This document shows positions 15,952 to 24,433 of a DNA stretch of 64,000 bases, one piece after another. The DNA lies in NCBI RefSeq assembly GCF_900101295.1, contig NZ_FOIL01000003.1, positions 85,792-149,791 on the forward strand, read 5' to 3'. Each line of letters begins with the position of its first letter. Within the stretch, counting starts at the first letter, position 1. The DNA is from [Clostridium] aminophilum (GTDB lineage: Bacteria > Bacillota > Clostridia > Lachnospirales > Lachnospiraceae). The notes beneath the pieces were generated by a model. That model was not told the origin of the DNA. It worked only from the letters and a program-made list of their open reading frames with translations, and made no database searches. Position numbers and translations under genes: made by a program.

Positions 15952-17460
15952 ATGTATAGACGAAAAGTAAATGGCTGGCTTAAGCATCTGGATTTTATCG
16001 TGCTTGACATCCTATGTCTGGATCTATCCTTTATATTGGGATACTACATCCGACACGGCAGATTCTTTACAATATCGGACAGAGTCTACATTAATATGTG
16101 TTTGGTGCTGGTATTGGTAGACCTTGTCGTAGCATCCTCTTTCAATTCATTTCATCATGTGTTAAAGAGAGGTATCTATGCTGAATTTGTCAAGATGCTG
16201 CAGCATCTCAGTATTGTTCTTGGTGTTACGGTATTTTACCTTTTTGCGGTACACCATGCAGCGATCATTTCCCGATTGAACATTCTCTATATGATTCTGA
16301 TCGATATTGTTTTGGCATACAGCGTGCGCTTATTGTGGAAAGAAAAACTGAAAAATAAACCGGTTTCCCAAAGAAGCAGCTCCCTTGTCATCCTTACGGG
16401 TCTTGAAAATGTAAGTGAGATCATTAACCGTGTTGCCAGAAACGAATATGGAAACCGCTTTGTTTCAGCCGTTGTGGTATTTGACGGAACCGGCAAAACA
16501 CAGTCTGTCTACGATGCCATAACAGAAAATGGCGGCAGTGTACTGCCGGAGAGCAAAAGTTTTGCAATAGGACTTCAGGTTGTGGCAGATAAGGATTCGC
16601 TCATTGAATATCTGCTTACAAACTGGGTGGATGAGATATTGCTGGACATTCCGGAATCCCTTGAAAGGCAGGAGGATATCGTGGATGCCATCATTGATAT
16701 GGGCATCACCGTTCATGTGTGCGTTCCCGAGATGACTAAAATCAAAGGGCGTCATCAGACCATCGAGAGGATCGGAGAGTATAATGTTATCACCAACAGC
16801 ATCGGTGACGCGTCCGCGTATGCACTGATGTTTAAAAGGGTGATGGATATCTTCGGAGGAATTGTGGGTTCGGTTATAACCGTTTTTCTTGCGGTCATTG
16901 TTGGTCCCATCATATACATCCATTCTCCCGGTCCGATATTTTTCAAGCAAAAACGCGTAGGAAAGAATGGCCGAATGTTCTATATGTATAAATTCAGGTC
17001 CATGTACCCGGATGCGGAGGAACGGAAAAAGGAACTTATGGCACAGAACCGTATCAAGGATGGTTATATGTTCAAACTTGATTACGACCCGCGAATCATA
17101 GGGTGCTATAAGGACGAAAACGGCAGGATCCATAAGGGGATCGGGAATTTCATCCGTGACATGTCGATCGATGAATTTCCTCAGTTCTTCAATGTATTAA
17201 AGGGTGAAATGTCACTGGTGGGAACCAGACCGCCGACTCTTGATGAGTGGAAACGTTATAAACCCGAACATCGCGCCAGAATGTCTACGAAACCGGGCAT
17301 AACCGGCTTGTGGCAGGTAAGCGGCAGATCCAAGATAACCGATTTTGATCAGGTGGTGGCTCTCGACAAACAGTATATCGAGAACTGGCGCCAGGGATTG
17401 GATATAAAAATACTGTTTAAGACGATATGGGTGGTGATCGAACGAAAGGGAGCAATGTAA
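15952..17460 (+). CDS. Exopolysaccharide polyprenyl glycosylphosphotransferase (initiating sugar transferase)
   Basis: Transfers the first sugar-1-phosphate to undecaprenyl phosphate, starting each EPS repeat unit at the membrane. The protein has 502 residues: N-terminal transmembrane helices (about 12-130), a nucleotide-binding-like middle region and a C-terminal bacterial sugar transferase domain from KRVMDIFGG (about 300). That domain shows SPGPIFFKQKRVG, MYKFRSMYPDA, DEFPQFFNVLKGEMSLVGTRPP and PGITGLWQVSGRS. The frame opens earlier at 15907, but the ATG at 15952 follows a GGGGGTGGG site and begins the natural MYRRKVNGW N-terminus. It leads the EPS operon. Sugar specificity (glucose, galactose or other) is not determinable. 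Confidence 0.92.
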   Translation: MYRRKVNGWLKHLDFIVLDILCLDLSFILGYYIRHGRFFTISDRVYINMCLVLVLVDLVVASSFNSFHHVLKRGIYAEFVKMLQHLSIVLGVTVFYLFAVHHAAIISRLNILYMILIDIVLAYSVRLLWKEKLKNKPVSQRSSSLVILTGLENVSEIINRVARNEYGNRFVSAVVVFDGTGKTQSVYDAITENGGSVLPESKSFAIGLQVVADKDSLIEYLLTNWVDEILLDIPESLERQEDIVDAIIDMGITVHVCVPEMTKIKGRHQTIERIGEYNVITNSIGDASAYALMFKRVMDIFGGIVGSVITVFLAVIVGPIIYIHSPGPIFFKQKRVGKNGRMFYMYKFRSMYPDAEERKKELMAQNRIKDGYMFKLDYDPRIIGCYKDENGRIHKGIGNFIRDMSIDEFPQFFNVLKGEMSLVGTRPPTLDEWKRYKPEHRARMSTKPGITGLWQVSGRSKITDFDQVVALDKQYIENWRQGLDIKILFKTIWVVIERKGAM

Positions 17461-17478
17461 GTTCCTGACTCGCCGTGA

Positions 17479-17539
17479 AAGCAGGCACCTGTGATTTTTC
17501 ATTCCGTCGCCGGAATGAGTTCAGGGTGTCTGCTTTTTT
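17479..17539 (+). terminator. Composite hairpin with T-run after the sugar transferase gene
   Basis: Outer arms AAGCAGGCACCTG (17479-17491) and CAGGGTGTCTGCTT (17522-17535) pair imperfectly and run into TTTT. A perfect inner hairpin CATTCCG-TCGC-CGGAATG (17500-17517) sits in the loop. It is a plausible partial terminator that would lower expression of the downstream EPS genes relative to the initiating transferase. Confidence 0.55.
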
Positions 17540-17577
17540 GCGTTATAGGCAAATAAAGGATAAGGAAAGGTAAGGAA

Positions 17578-18867
17578 ATGGAGTACGATCACGGTAAAGG
17601 CAGAAAAAAACACAGGCCCGGTAAGCCCGTAACCATATTTGCGGGAATCATAGTGCTTGCGGCGGTGGTTTCTTCCGTATGGTTTTATAACGAATACAAG
17701 CTGAGAAAAGCAGTGGAAGCGGCGAATGAAAAGAATGCGGCGTACACAGCCGGGACCCCGGAGAACATCCCGGCAGAGGAAATGAACGATCGGCTGAAGG
17801 CGGCAGGGATGACCGTGGATGAAAACGGAAATGTAGGCCTTGAAGGCGTTGACATGGATCGCTTGATCAATACGGTGCGATCCGATGGAGTGCTGACCGG
17901 GGGAGGAGTCCCGGATATAAAGTGTAAAAAGGCAGAGGATGGAGCCCTCATCTATACGGTGAACGGACAGGAGACCTCGGAAAGACCGAAGCTTTTCGGG
18001 GAGAAGGAACTCTTTTATAACGGAGTGCACTACAAGAGAAATACAGCGGTGAAAGCCTGGCTGTTCCTCGGCGTAGATAACAAGGGCTCCTTACAGATCG
18101 ACAGAGACATCAGTGAAATCGGTCTCTCTGACGGAATCTTCCTGGTGGCAGAGAATACGGCGAAGAATCGGGTACATATCATCCAGATTCCCCGTGATAC
18201 CATGACCGCCATTACCGTGACGGATAAAAATTCAGATCCCGTTGGCACGGCGGTTGACCATCTGACCAGGGCATGGATGTATGGGGACAACCACGAAAAA
18301 TCAGGAAAATACGCTATGGATGCGGTTTCCGGAGTTCTGGGCGGCTTAAAGATCGATGGCTACATGGCAGGGTCCATTGATATCATCAATAAGCTTAACA
18401 ATTACGTGGGCGGCGTGGAAGTTACCATCGAGGATGATGATCTGGAGGCTGCGGATCCCGCGTTTGTAAAGGGAGCCACTGTGCTTCTGAAGGGCGATCA
18501 GGCGGAAAAGTTTGTGAGAAGAAGAGATATCACGGTGGATTTTACGGCCATGACCCGTATGTCAAGACATCGTCAGTATGTCATGGCCTTTGATCACAAG
18601 ATTACGAAGCTTGCGAAAAGAGACTCCGATGTAATCCCGGGAATGTTTTCGCTCATAGAAGACAATATCGTGACAAACATGAAAAAAGGCACCTATCTTA
18701 AGATCGCCATGGATGCCGTGCTGAGCGGAGAACCTTTAAGCGATAAGGATTTTTCCACCTTGGAAGGTGAGAATCTGGTAAATCATGAAGAAGAAAAAGA
18801 TGAATTCTGGCCGGATTATGAGCAGGTGGATCAGCTGGTATTGGATACTTTCTTCAGACAAATGTGA
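17578..18867 (+). CDS. LytR-CpsA-Psr (LCP) family glycopolymer transferase
   Basis: LCP enzymes move finished polysaccharide or teichoic acid from the lipid carrier to peptidoglycan on the outer membrane face. The 429-residue protein has a short basic N-terminus, one transmembrane helix (about 18-40) and an extracellular LCP domain. The domain opens AWLFLGVDNKG (about 160) with DGIFLVAENTAKNRVHIIQIPRDTM, VGGVEVTIEDDD and RRRDITVDFTAMTRMSRHRQY; the Arg/Asp residues that hold pyrophosphate are visible. It sits between the initiating transferase and the CpsBCD genes, so wall attachment of this EPS is inferred. RBS AAGGAAAGG precedes the ATG. Confidence 0.88.
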   Translation: MEYDHGKGRKKHRPGKPVTIFAGIIVLAAVVSSVWFYNEYKLRKAVEAANEKNAAYTAGTPENIPAEEMNDRLKAAGMTVDENGNVGLEGVDMDRLINTVRSDGVLTGGGVPDIKCKKAEDGALIYTVNGQETSERPKLFGEKELFYNGVHYKRNTAVKAWLFLGVDNKGSLQIDRDISEIGLSDGIFLVAENTAKNRVHIIQIPRDTMTAITVTDKNSDPVGTAVDHLTRAWMYGDNHEKSGKYAMDAVSGVLGGLKIDGYMAGSIDIINKLNNYVGGVEVTIEDDDLEAADPAFVKGATVLLKGDQAEKFVRRRDITVDFTAMTRMSRHRQYVMAFDHKITKLAKRDSDVIPGMFSLIEDNIVTNMKKGTYLKIAMDAVLSGEPLSDKDFSTLEGENLVNHEEEKDEFWPDYEQVDQLVLDTFFRQM

Positions 18868-18922
18868 CATGAAAGACAATTTTTTGGCATCGAATATATA
18901 AAAATAGTGTAGTAGAATGTTA

Positions 18923-18946
18923 TTTTCACAATAATTATTGTAAAAA
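18923..18946 (+). promoter_or_regulatory. Operator-like palindrome upstream of the secreted protein gene
   Basis: ACAATAATTATTGT (18928-18941) is a perfect 14-base palindrome, flanked by TTTT and AAAA to give a near-perfect 24-base palindrome. It lies about 105 bases before the small secreted protein gene, in AT-rich DNA with possible -10 elements downstream. It resembles a dimeric repressor site; the regulator is unknown. Confidence 0.4.
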
Positions 18947-19047
18947 TACGCGATAAGATGTAAAATTACTAAATATAAAGGGTACTGTGAGTAGGGATAT
19001 GTACTGCGGAAGTACCTTGGTGCATGATTTTAAGGAGGCATATACCT

Positions 19048-19647
19048 ATGAGAAAAAAACTTATGGTAATGGCACTTATCGCAGGACTCGCACTCTGCAG
19101 TTCCACAGCTGCATTTGCTGCGGGATCTAGCACAAACAACAGAGGTTATGAGGACAACTCGTCGGACGACGACGCCGGCAATCCACCTGCCAGCGCCACA
19201 AACACAGAAGTAATTACAGCTACACCATTTAAACTTTCGGAGAATGTCACACAGAATAAGTACATAGAGAATGGCGTAGAGGTGACAGTAACTGTCATTG
19301 GTAATGACGGGACAACCCTTAATCAGTCGGAGTCCATCCGCAACGGCACACAGCATGTTATGCTTCGAACCACAACGGGCGGAGCCAATGTTGGACCGAA
19401 CGGAGAAGTTATCTGCAAGAATTCGATCTGCGTTATCACGGAGAACGGTGTTTCTCAGGGATTCTTCGTCAATCCGGAAACAGAGGGTCCGTTAGCGACA
19501 GGTGCAGATGCAACCTATTGGGCTTTCGACGCAAACGGTAATCTTGTTCTTCACTACGTAAATGCACAGGGTTACTTCTACACAGGAACTCATGTCATCG
19601 ACGGAAAGACAGTCACATTCAACAGCGAGGGTGTGATTGTAGGTTGA
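19048..19647 (+). CDS. Small secreted protein with signal peptide, function unknown
   Basis: I do not recognise the family over its full length. The ATG at 19048 follows AAGGAGG at a standard distance; an earlier in-frame ATG (19024) lies upstream of that site and is unlikely. The 199 residues start with a clear signal peptide (MRKKLMVMALIAGLALCSSTAAFA, cleavage near A24/A25 expected), then a Ser/Asp/Pro-rich linker (about 28-50) and a beta-rich Thr/Gly body. The last 45 residues (ATYWAFDANGN..., AQGYFYTGTHVIDG) look like degenerate cell-wall-binding repeats. The location inside the EPS operon and a dedicated palindrome upstream suggest an extracellular role in the polysaccharide matrix. Confidence 0.8.
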   Translation: MRKKLMVMALIAGLALCSSTAAFAAGSSTNNRGYEDNSSDDDAGNPPASATNTEVITATPFKLSENVTQNKYIENGVEVTVTVIGNDGTTLNQSESIRNGTQHVMLRTTTGGANVGPNGEVICKNSICVITENGVSQGFFVNPETEGPLATGADATYWAFDANGNLVLHYVNAQGYFYTGTHVIDGKTVTFNSEGVIVG

Positions 19648-19716
19648 GAATTCCATAATACCGTCTGCTCAAGAGGTTACATATAACCGCGCAAATTTTA
19701 TCAAGATCATGGATCG

Positions 19717-19747
19717 GAAAGGCAGCAGACCGGGTCTACTGCCTTTC
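19717..19747 (+). terminator. Hairpin after the small secreted protein gene
   Basis: GAAAGGCAG (19717-19725) pairs with CTGCCTTTC (19739-19747), and AGACC/GGTCT pairs inside the loop. It lies 70 bases after the stop and is followed only by a weak T-rich stretch, so it is a probable terminator or 3'-end stabiliser. The remaining ~200 bases to cpsB show no gene. Confidence 0.55.
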
Positions 19748-19952
19748 GTACTTTCATAATAGTATAATGTGCGCAAGGGATTTTCCGGCGTAAGGCATCA
19801 GGAAACGCCGCCGCCGGTGGAACCCTTGCAAAATTATGTTTTGATGCAGTTTTCGGAGCCTGCAGACCTGTATCCAAACATAATCCGGAAGACACCTGCA
19901 TCTTTGCTTTTGGTCAGATACAGGGCCGGGATCACAGAAAAGGAGAATCGAG

Positions 19953-20678
19953 ATGTTCGACATACACTCCCACATCATCTACCATATCGATGACGGCTCC
20001 CGGGATATGGAGGAATCGGTAGAACTTATCCGTTCTGACGTCCGGCAGGGGGCGACCGATATCATAGCGACACCCCACTATTATCCTGAATGTCCAGGCG
20101 ATCCTGTTCGAATAAAGGAAAAGCTTTCCAGTATTGAGAAAGCAGTAAAGAAGGCCGGGATTTCAGTCAGATTATATGCCGGTAATGAAGTCCTGTATTT
20201 TGACAGTATGGCGGAACGCCTGAAAAACGGGGAGATACTTACTCTTGCGGGCAGCAGATATACCCTTATCGAGTTTTATCCCATGGAAAGCTATAAAACC
20301 ATTCTGAAATGTGTTCGCAACATAAGAAACGCAGGATACCTTCCCGTCATAGCGCATGCAGAAAGATTCAGGGGGCTGAGAGAAAACGGTCTTGACGAGA
20401 TCATCGGTCTCGGGGCATACATACAGCTTTCCACCGAACCCATCGGCAGAAAAGGACTTTCCGCAGTCTTTGACGGAGAAACCAGGTTTGTGCGGAAGGC
20501 CCTGAAACGAAAAGAAGTTCATTTTTTGGGTACGGATATGCACCGTGCGGACACGAGACCTCCGGTGATAACGGATGCTCTGAAATGGATTTCCGATAAC
20601 CTTGACAGGGATTATGCGAATGCGATCCTTTTCGGGAATGCCATGAAGATGACGGAAGATAACGAGATCGATCGATAG
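19953..20678 (+). CDS. cpsB: Protein-tyrosine phosphatase CpsB/YwqE (PHP family)
   Basis: Manganese-dependent phosphatase that removes phosphate from the EPS tyrosine kinase CpsD. The 241 residues open with the PHP motif MFDIHSHIIYHIDDGSRDM, then IATPHYYPE (about 46), VIAHAERF (about 134) and FLGTDMHR (about 190), which supply the metal-binding His/Asp residues. It is followed closely by the Wzz/CpsC adaptor and the CpsD kinase, the standard phosphoregulatory trio. The RBS AAAGGAG precedes the ATG. All expected catalytic residues appear present. Confidence 0.9.
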   Translation: MFDIHSHIIYHIDDGSRDMEESVELIRSDVRQGATDIIATPHYYPECPGDPVRIKEKLSSIEKAVKKAGISVRLYAGNEVLYFDSMAERLKNGEILTLAGSRYTLIEFYPMESYKTILKCVRNIRNAGYLPVIAHAERFRGLRENGLDEIIGLGAYIQLSTEPIGRKGLSAVFDGETRFVRKALKRKEVHFLGTDMHRADTRPPVITDALKWISDNLDRDYANAILFGNAMKMTEDNEIDR

Positions 20679-20722
20679 ACAATCTTTCATGCCCCTTACA
20701 CCCTGACAATTGTGAGGAACCT

Positions 20723-21520
20723 ATGCCAGATACTAATAACAATAACAATTTATTTCCACCAGACAACTTATTTACCATCAATACTCTGGACGACGATCAA
20801 GATGATGAGATTGATTTCGGTCAGATATTTTTTGAACTGAAGAAAAGGGTTCTGATTCTTATCCTGGCGCTGGCGCTGGGAGGCGGAATCGGATATTCGA
20901 TTTCCAGGTTCGTGCTGACGCCCACTTATACCAGCACTTCCATTATCTACGTTATGAGCAAGGAAACCACCATTACGTCCCTGACGGACCTTCAGATCGG
21001 TTCCCAGCTTACCGCTGATTATAAGGTTCTGGTCACCTCCAGAACCGTCATGGAAAATGCCATTAAGAAATTAAATATCGAGGACATGGATTATCTTGAT
21101 CTGAGGCGTAAGATCACTCTTGAAAATCCACAGAATACCCGTGTTTTAAATATCTCGGTGCTGGATACGGATCCAACCAGAGCGAAGCAGCTTACGGATG
21201 CGGTTTCGGAATGTGCTTCCGACTATATCGCGGACATCATGGAACAGGATCCGCCGAAGATTATCGAATATGGTGAGATTCCGCACCAGAAGACAGGCCC
21301 TCAGAATGGGAGAAATGCCGTGATCATGGCGGCGGTATTCTTCATGATCACGGCCGGATTCATCGTCATTTCAACCATGACAAATGACACCATAAGAACG
21401 GAGGATGATATCGAGAATTACTTCAAGCTTCCGGTTCTTGCGGCAATCCCGGAAAGGGACCCGGAGGCGGCCAGGAAGGCGGAACAATATAATTATGCTT
21501 ACAGAAAAAAACAAAAGTAA
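20723..21520 (+). CDS. cpsC: EPS chain-length regulator / kinase activator CpsC (Wzz-type)
   Basis: Membrane protein with Wzz topology: a cytoplasmic Asn/Asp-rich N-terminus (about 1-40), a first transmembrane helix (about 42-62, LILILALALGGGIGYSI), an external domain and a second transmembrane helix (about 195-215). In Gram-positive bacteria CpsC activates the separate kinase CpsD and sets polymer length. The C-terminal tail (DDIENYFKLPVLAAIPE) is the usual kinase-contact end. The 265-residue length is normal. It overlaps cpsD by 26 bases, implying translational coupling. Confidence 0.9.
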   Translation: MPDTNNNNNLFPPDNLFTINTLDDDQDDEIDFGQIFFELKKRVLILILALALGGGIGYSISRFVLTPTYTSTSIIYVMSKETTITSLTDLQIGSQLTADYKVLVTSRTVMENAIKKLNIEDMDYLDLRRKITLENPQNTRVLNISVLDTDPTRAKQLTDAVSECASDYIADIMEQDPPKIIEYGEIPHQKTGPQNGRNAVIMAAVFFMITAGFIVISTMTNDTIRTEDDIENYFKLPVLAAIPERDPEAARKAEQYNYAYRKKQK

Positions 21521-22283
21521 GGATCTTTCGTTAATGACCATCAATAAAAAAACGGTAAATTTGAAACTGGCTCCGGATGACGATTTCCGATTCAGTGAAG
21601 CCATGAGAACTTTAAGAACCAACCTGTTGTTCTCCGGATCGAAGGTTAAGAATATTCTTATTACATCCACTTCACCAAACGAAGGAAAATCCACAACATC
21701 CTTTGAGCTTGCCAGAGTTTTCGCAGAGTCGGGAAAACATACGCTGTATCTTGACTGCGATATCAGAAAATCAGAGTTTGCTGCTGTGCACCGGGTCAGG
21801 GGAGAGATTGTGGGACTATCCCAGATGCTTACGGGACAGGTGGCGCTGGAAGACGGGTTTTATAACGATCCCAAGATGCCGAATCTTGATATGATCTTTG
21901 CAGGCCCCTATTCACCGAATCCCACAGAGCTTTTTGAAGATGAGATGTGCGAAAAACTGTTCCGGTTCATTAAAGAACTGAACTACGACATTGTGATCAT
22001 GGATACCGCCCCCATCGGAACCGTTATCGATGCAGCGATCCTTACACGTTATGCGGACGGAGCGGCGCTTGTGGTAGAAGCGGATGTAACCACAAGACGT
22101 CTTTTCCGGAAATCGAAGGAACAGCTTGACCGTACGGGCGTCCGATTTCTGGGAGTTATTCTTAACAAGGTCAATATGACAAAGAGCGGTTATTACAACA
22201 GTTACTACAGCTATCATAAGTACGGAAAGAAATACTCAAAGTACGGATATGGTTATGGGGAGTACAGCAAGCCGAAGGCATAA
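21495..22283 (+). CDS. cpsD: EPS tyrosine kinase CpsD (BY-kinase)
   Basis: Bacterial tyrosine kinase controlling EPS assembly. Visible motifs: Walker A SPNEGKSTTS (about 60), Walker A' LYLDCDIRKS (about 82) and Walker B DIVIMDTAP (about 162). A C-terminal tyrosine cluster (YYNSYYSYHKYGKKYSKYGYGYGEY from about residue 233, broken here into SGYYNSYY and KYGYGYGEYS blocks) is the autophosphorylation site. CpsB should remove these phosphates and CpsC should activate the kinase. The ATG at 21495 is chosen (262 residues); the frame opens further upstream but only as sequence overlapping cpsC. A later ATG at 21534 is a possible alternative start. Confidence 0.9.
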   Translation: MLTEKNKSKDLSLMTINKKTVNLKLAPDDDFRFSEAMRTLRTNLLFSGSKVKNILITSTSPNEGKSTTSFELARVFAESGKHTLYLDCDIRKSEFAAVHRVRGEIVGLSQMLTGQVALEDGFYNDPKMPNLDMIFAGPYSPNPTELFEDEMCEKLFRFIKELNYDIVIMDTAPIGTVIDAAILTRYADGAALVVEADVTTRRLFRKSKEQLDRTGVRFLGVILNKVNMTKSGYYNSYYSYHKYGKKYSKYGYGYGEYSKPKA

Positions 22284-22407
22284 CTTTTGGGACAGAATTA
22301 TTCCGGTAGAAGCCTTGAAGCAGGGGGCGCTTGGTTTTTGGGGGATATGACATCGTTGTTTGCTCCGTGGAGCTAAGACGTCAAACATCTTGAAAATCGT
22401 ATCTGAA

Positions 22408-22441
22408 ACACACTGTCCTGAAAGTGGGATAGTGTGTTTTT
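22408..22441 (+). terminator. Rho-independent terminator after cpsD
   Basis: ACACACTGTCC (22408-22418) pairs with GGATAGTGTGT (22427-22437) with one G-T pair, followed by TTTTT. It separates the CpsBCD block from the glycosyltransferase genes. The 22284-22593 gap otherwise holds no clear gene. Confidence 0.75.
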
Positions 22442-22593
22442 ATTTCATGGGATAGATATCCGATTTTTCCTATGTTCCACCCTAACGCTCCGAGAGGATG
22501 CGCACGCCGCTCAACTCAAAAAGAAAAGCAACGGTGTGAGTAATGCCACGTAGGAAAAAGTGGAGAAGTCGAAACAGAAATGGAGAGACGGAC

Positions 22594-23367
22594 ATGGAGA
22601 ACATCTACCAGAGAAAACGTGATATTACTATATGTGGTGTGGGGTTCTGCCCGACAACGAGAGTTGAATTTGTCAGGGAGGCTTTTTCCATGCCTACTTC
22701 TCCTGTGAGTGGGACGATAGATTTGATAGGTGTACCAGGGGTGAACAGTGCCAAGGCAGATCCAAAGGTGGCGGAGATGTACGCCTCCAGTTCTTTTGCG
22801 GCTATTGACGGTATGCCTATCGTCAAGATTGCCAGAAAAAAGGGATTCAATTGTGAGAGATGCTCGGGACCTGACATTATGGGCATGATGTTTGAGGAGA
22901 GCGTGAGGCAAGGGAAAACGCATTATTTATACGGTGGAAAAGACGATGAGGTGCTAATCCGCCTCCGGACTAATCTGGAAAGGGATTACCCTGGGATTCA
23001 GATAGTTGGGATGTATTCACCACCCTTCCGTCCTTTGACAGATGAAGAAGATGAGAAGATATGCTCCGAGATTAACTTTCTCCACCCCGATTTCCTCTGG
23101 GTCGGCATTGGCGCTCCCAAGCAGGAGATGTGGATGTGGAACCACAGAGAGAAGATTCATGGCACGGTTATGCTCGGTGTTGGGGCAGCTTTTAACTTCT
23201 TCGCAGGGACGCTGGACAAGTCGCCTGAGTGGATGGAGGAAGCCGGGTTGGAATGGTTATACAGATTGACGAAAGAACCGAAACGCCTCTGGAAGCGGTA
23301 TGTGCTGGGCGGATTTAAGTGGCTTTACTATAGAGCAGAAGCGAAGGTAAAAGGTACGGATAAGTGA
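22594..23367 (+). CDS. WecG/TagA/CpsF family glycosyltransferase (GT26)
   Basis: Membrane-associated glycosyltransferase that adds an early sugar (classically ManNAc or ManNAcA) to the lipid-linked acceptor. The family signature is clear: AAIDGMPIVKIARKKG (about 73), HYLYGGKDDEV (about 108), PDFLWVGIGAPKQEMWMW (about 163), GVGAAFNFFAGTLDKSPEWMEEAGLEWLYRL (split motif from about 195) and PKRLWKRY near the end. An earlier start at 22543 is possible, but the ATG at 22594 has GGAGAG upstream and fits the usual length (257 residues). It is coupled to the next gene through an overlapping TGATG. The sugar donor is not determinable. Confidence 0.88.
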   Translation: MENIYQRKRDITICGVGFCPTTRVEFVREAFSMPTSPVSGTIDLIGVPGVNSAKADPKVAEMYASSSFAAIDGMPIVKIARKKGFNCERCSGPDIMGMMFEESVRQGKTHYLYGGKDDEVLIRLRTNLERDYPGIQIVGMYSPPFRPLTDEEDEKICSEINFLHPDFLWVGIGAPKQEMWMWNHREKIHGTVMLGVGAAFNFFAGTLDKSPEWMEEAGLEWLYRLTKEPKRLWKRYVLGGFKWLYYRAEAKVKGTDK

Positions 23368-24431
23368 TGATCAAACCTAAAGTGATAATGATCGGCCCTG
23401 GACGGGATGTTATGGGGGGGGTATCCACTGTGATCAATAACTATTATGCTATCGGTCTGGATAATGATGTGGACTTATACTACCTTCCCACGATGGAGGA
23501 CGGCAGCAAGGTTAAAAAATTGGTAGTTGCTGCGAAGGCGTATATGGCCTTTGGGAGGTTGGTAAAAAAATACGACATTGTTCATATCCACATGGCGGCG
23601 CAGGCGAGTTTTGACCGAAAGTCTCTTTTCGTGAAAAGAGCGAAAAAGATTGGAAAGAAGATCATCATTCACCAGCACGCTGCAGATTTTGATAAATATT
23701 TCTTTGAACAGGTGGATGATAAGAAGCGCACGAGGATTAAGGAAATATTCGGATTAGCAGATAAGGTCATCGTCCTTTCGGAGGAATGGGCTGAGTTTTT
23801 CGGAAAGAATGTGTGTGACCAGGGAAAGATAGAGGTTCTCTACAACGGTGTTGTTATGCCGGAGTATGAGAAGAAAGACTATAGCGACCATAATGTTTTG
23901 ATGCTGGGAAGGCTCGGCGAGCGGAAGGGCACATATGATCTGCTGAAAGCTATACCGAAGGTACTGGAACAGATAGGAGATGCAACCTTCTATTTTGGCG
24001 GGGACGGTGATGTAGAGCAGTGCAAGAAGATCGTGGCAGAGAATGGGTTGGCGGATCATGTAAAGTTCCTCGGCTGGGTACGAGATGAGGTGAAAGAGAA
24101 ATACCTCAAAACTTGCAACACCTTTATCCTTCCCTCATATCACGAAGGTATGCCGATGGCTGTATTGGAAGCTATGAGCTACGGTCTCACCACGATCAGC
24201 ACAAACGCTGGAGGCATTCCGCAGATTATCGAGCAGGGGGTTAGCGGCATCAGGGTTGAAGCTGGAGATATTGATGCGATTAGTTCTGCGCTGATCGATG
24301 TGTTGAAGGATAAAGATAAGCGGATGGCTCTGGGAAAAGCCGGGAGAGAGAGAATAAGAGTGAAGTTTGACTTGAGAGCTAATGTTATTGCTCTGGAAAA
24401 GATGTATCAACTATTGTGTGGAGATTCGTAA
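23367..24431 (+). CDS. GT4 family glycosyltransferase with G8 tract near the start
   Basis: Retaining GT-B glycosyltransferase of 354 residues. N-terminal GPGRDVMGGVSTVINNYY forms the acceptor-side loop, VLMLGRLGERKGTYDLLKA (about 175) the second Rossmann domain, and LPSYHEGMPMAVLEAMSYG (about 252) the donor-binding EX7E motif. The ATG overlaps the upstream TGA. Codons 16-19 lie on eight consecutive G (23414-23421); gain or loss of one G would abolish the protein, so the gene is a candidate phase-variable locus. Sugar and linkage are unknown. Confidence 0.88.
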   Translation: MIKPKVIMIGPGRDVMGGVSTVINNYYAIGLDNDVDLYYLPTMEDGSKVKKLVVAAKAYMAFGRLVKKYDIVHIHMAAQASFDRKSLFVKRAKKIGKKIIIHQHAADFDKYFFEQVDDKKRTRIKEIFGLADKVIVLSEEWAEFFGKNVCDQGKIEVLYNGVVMPEYEKKDYSDHNVLMLGRLGERKGTYDLLKAIPKVLEQIGDATFYFGGDGDVEQCKKIVAENGLADHVKFLGWVRDEVKEKYLKTCNTFILPSYHEGMPMAVLEAMSYGLTTISTNAGGIPQIIEQGVSGIRVEAGDIDAISSALIDVLKDKDKRMALGKAGRERIRVKFDLRANVIALEKMYQLLCGDS

Positions 24432-24433
24432 TA

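Noticed and set aside
19769..19993. 74-residue frame before cpsB
   Set aside because: Overlaps the cpsB start in a different frame, with no ribosome site or protein-like pattern.
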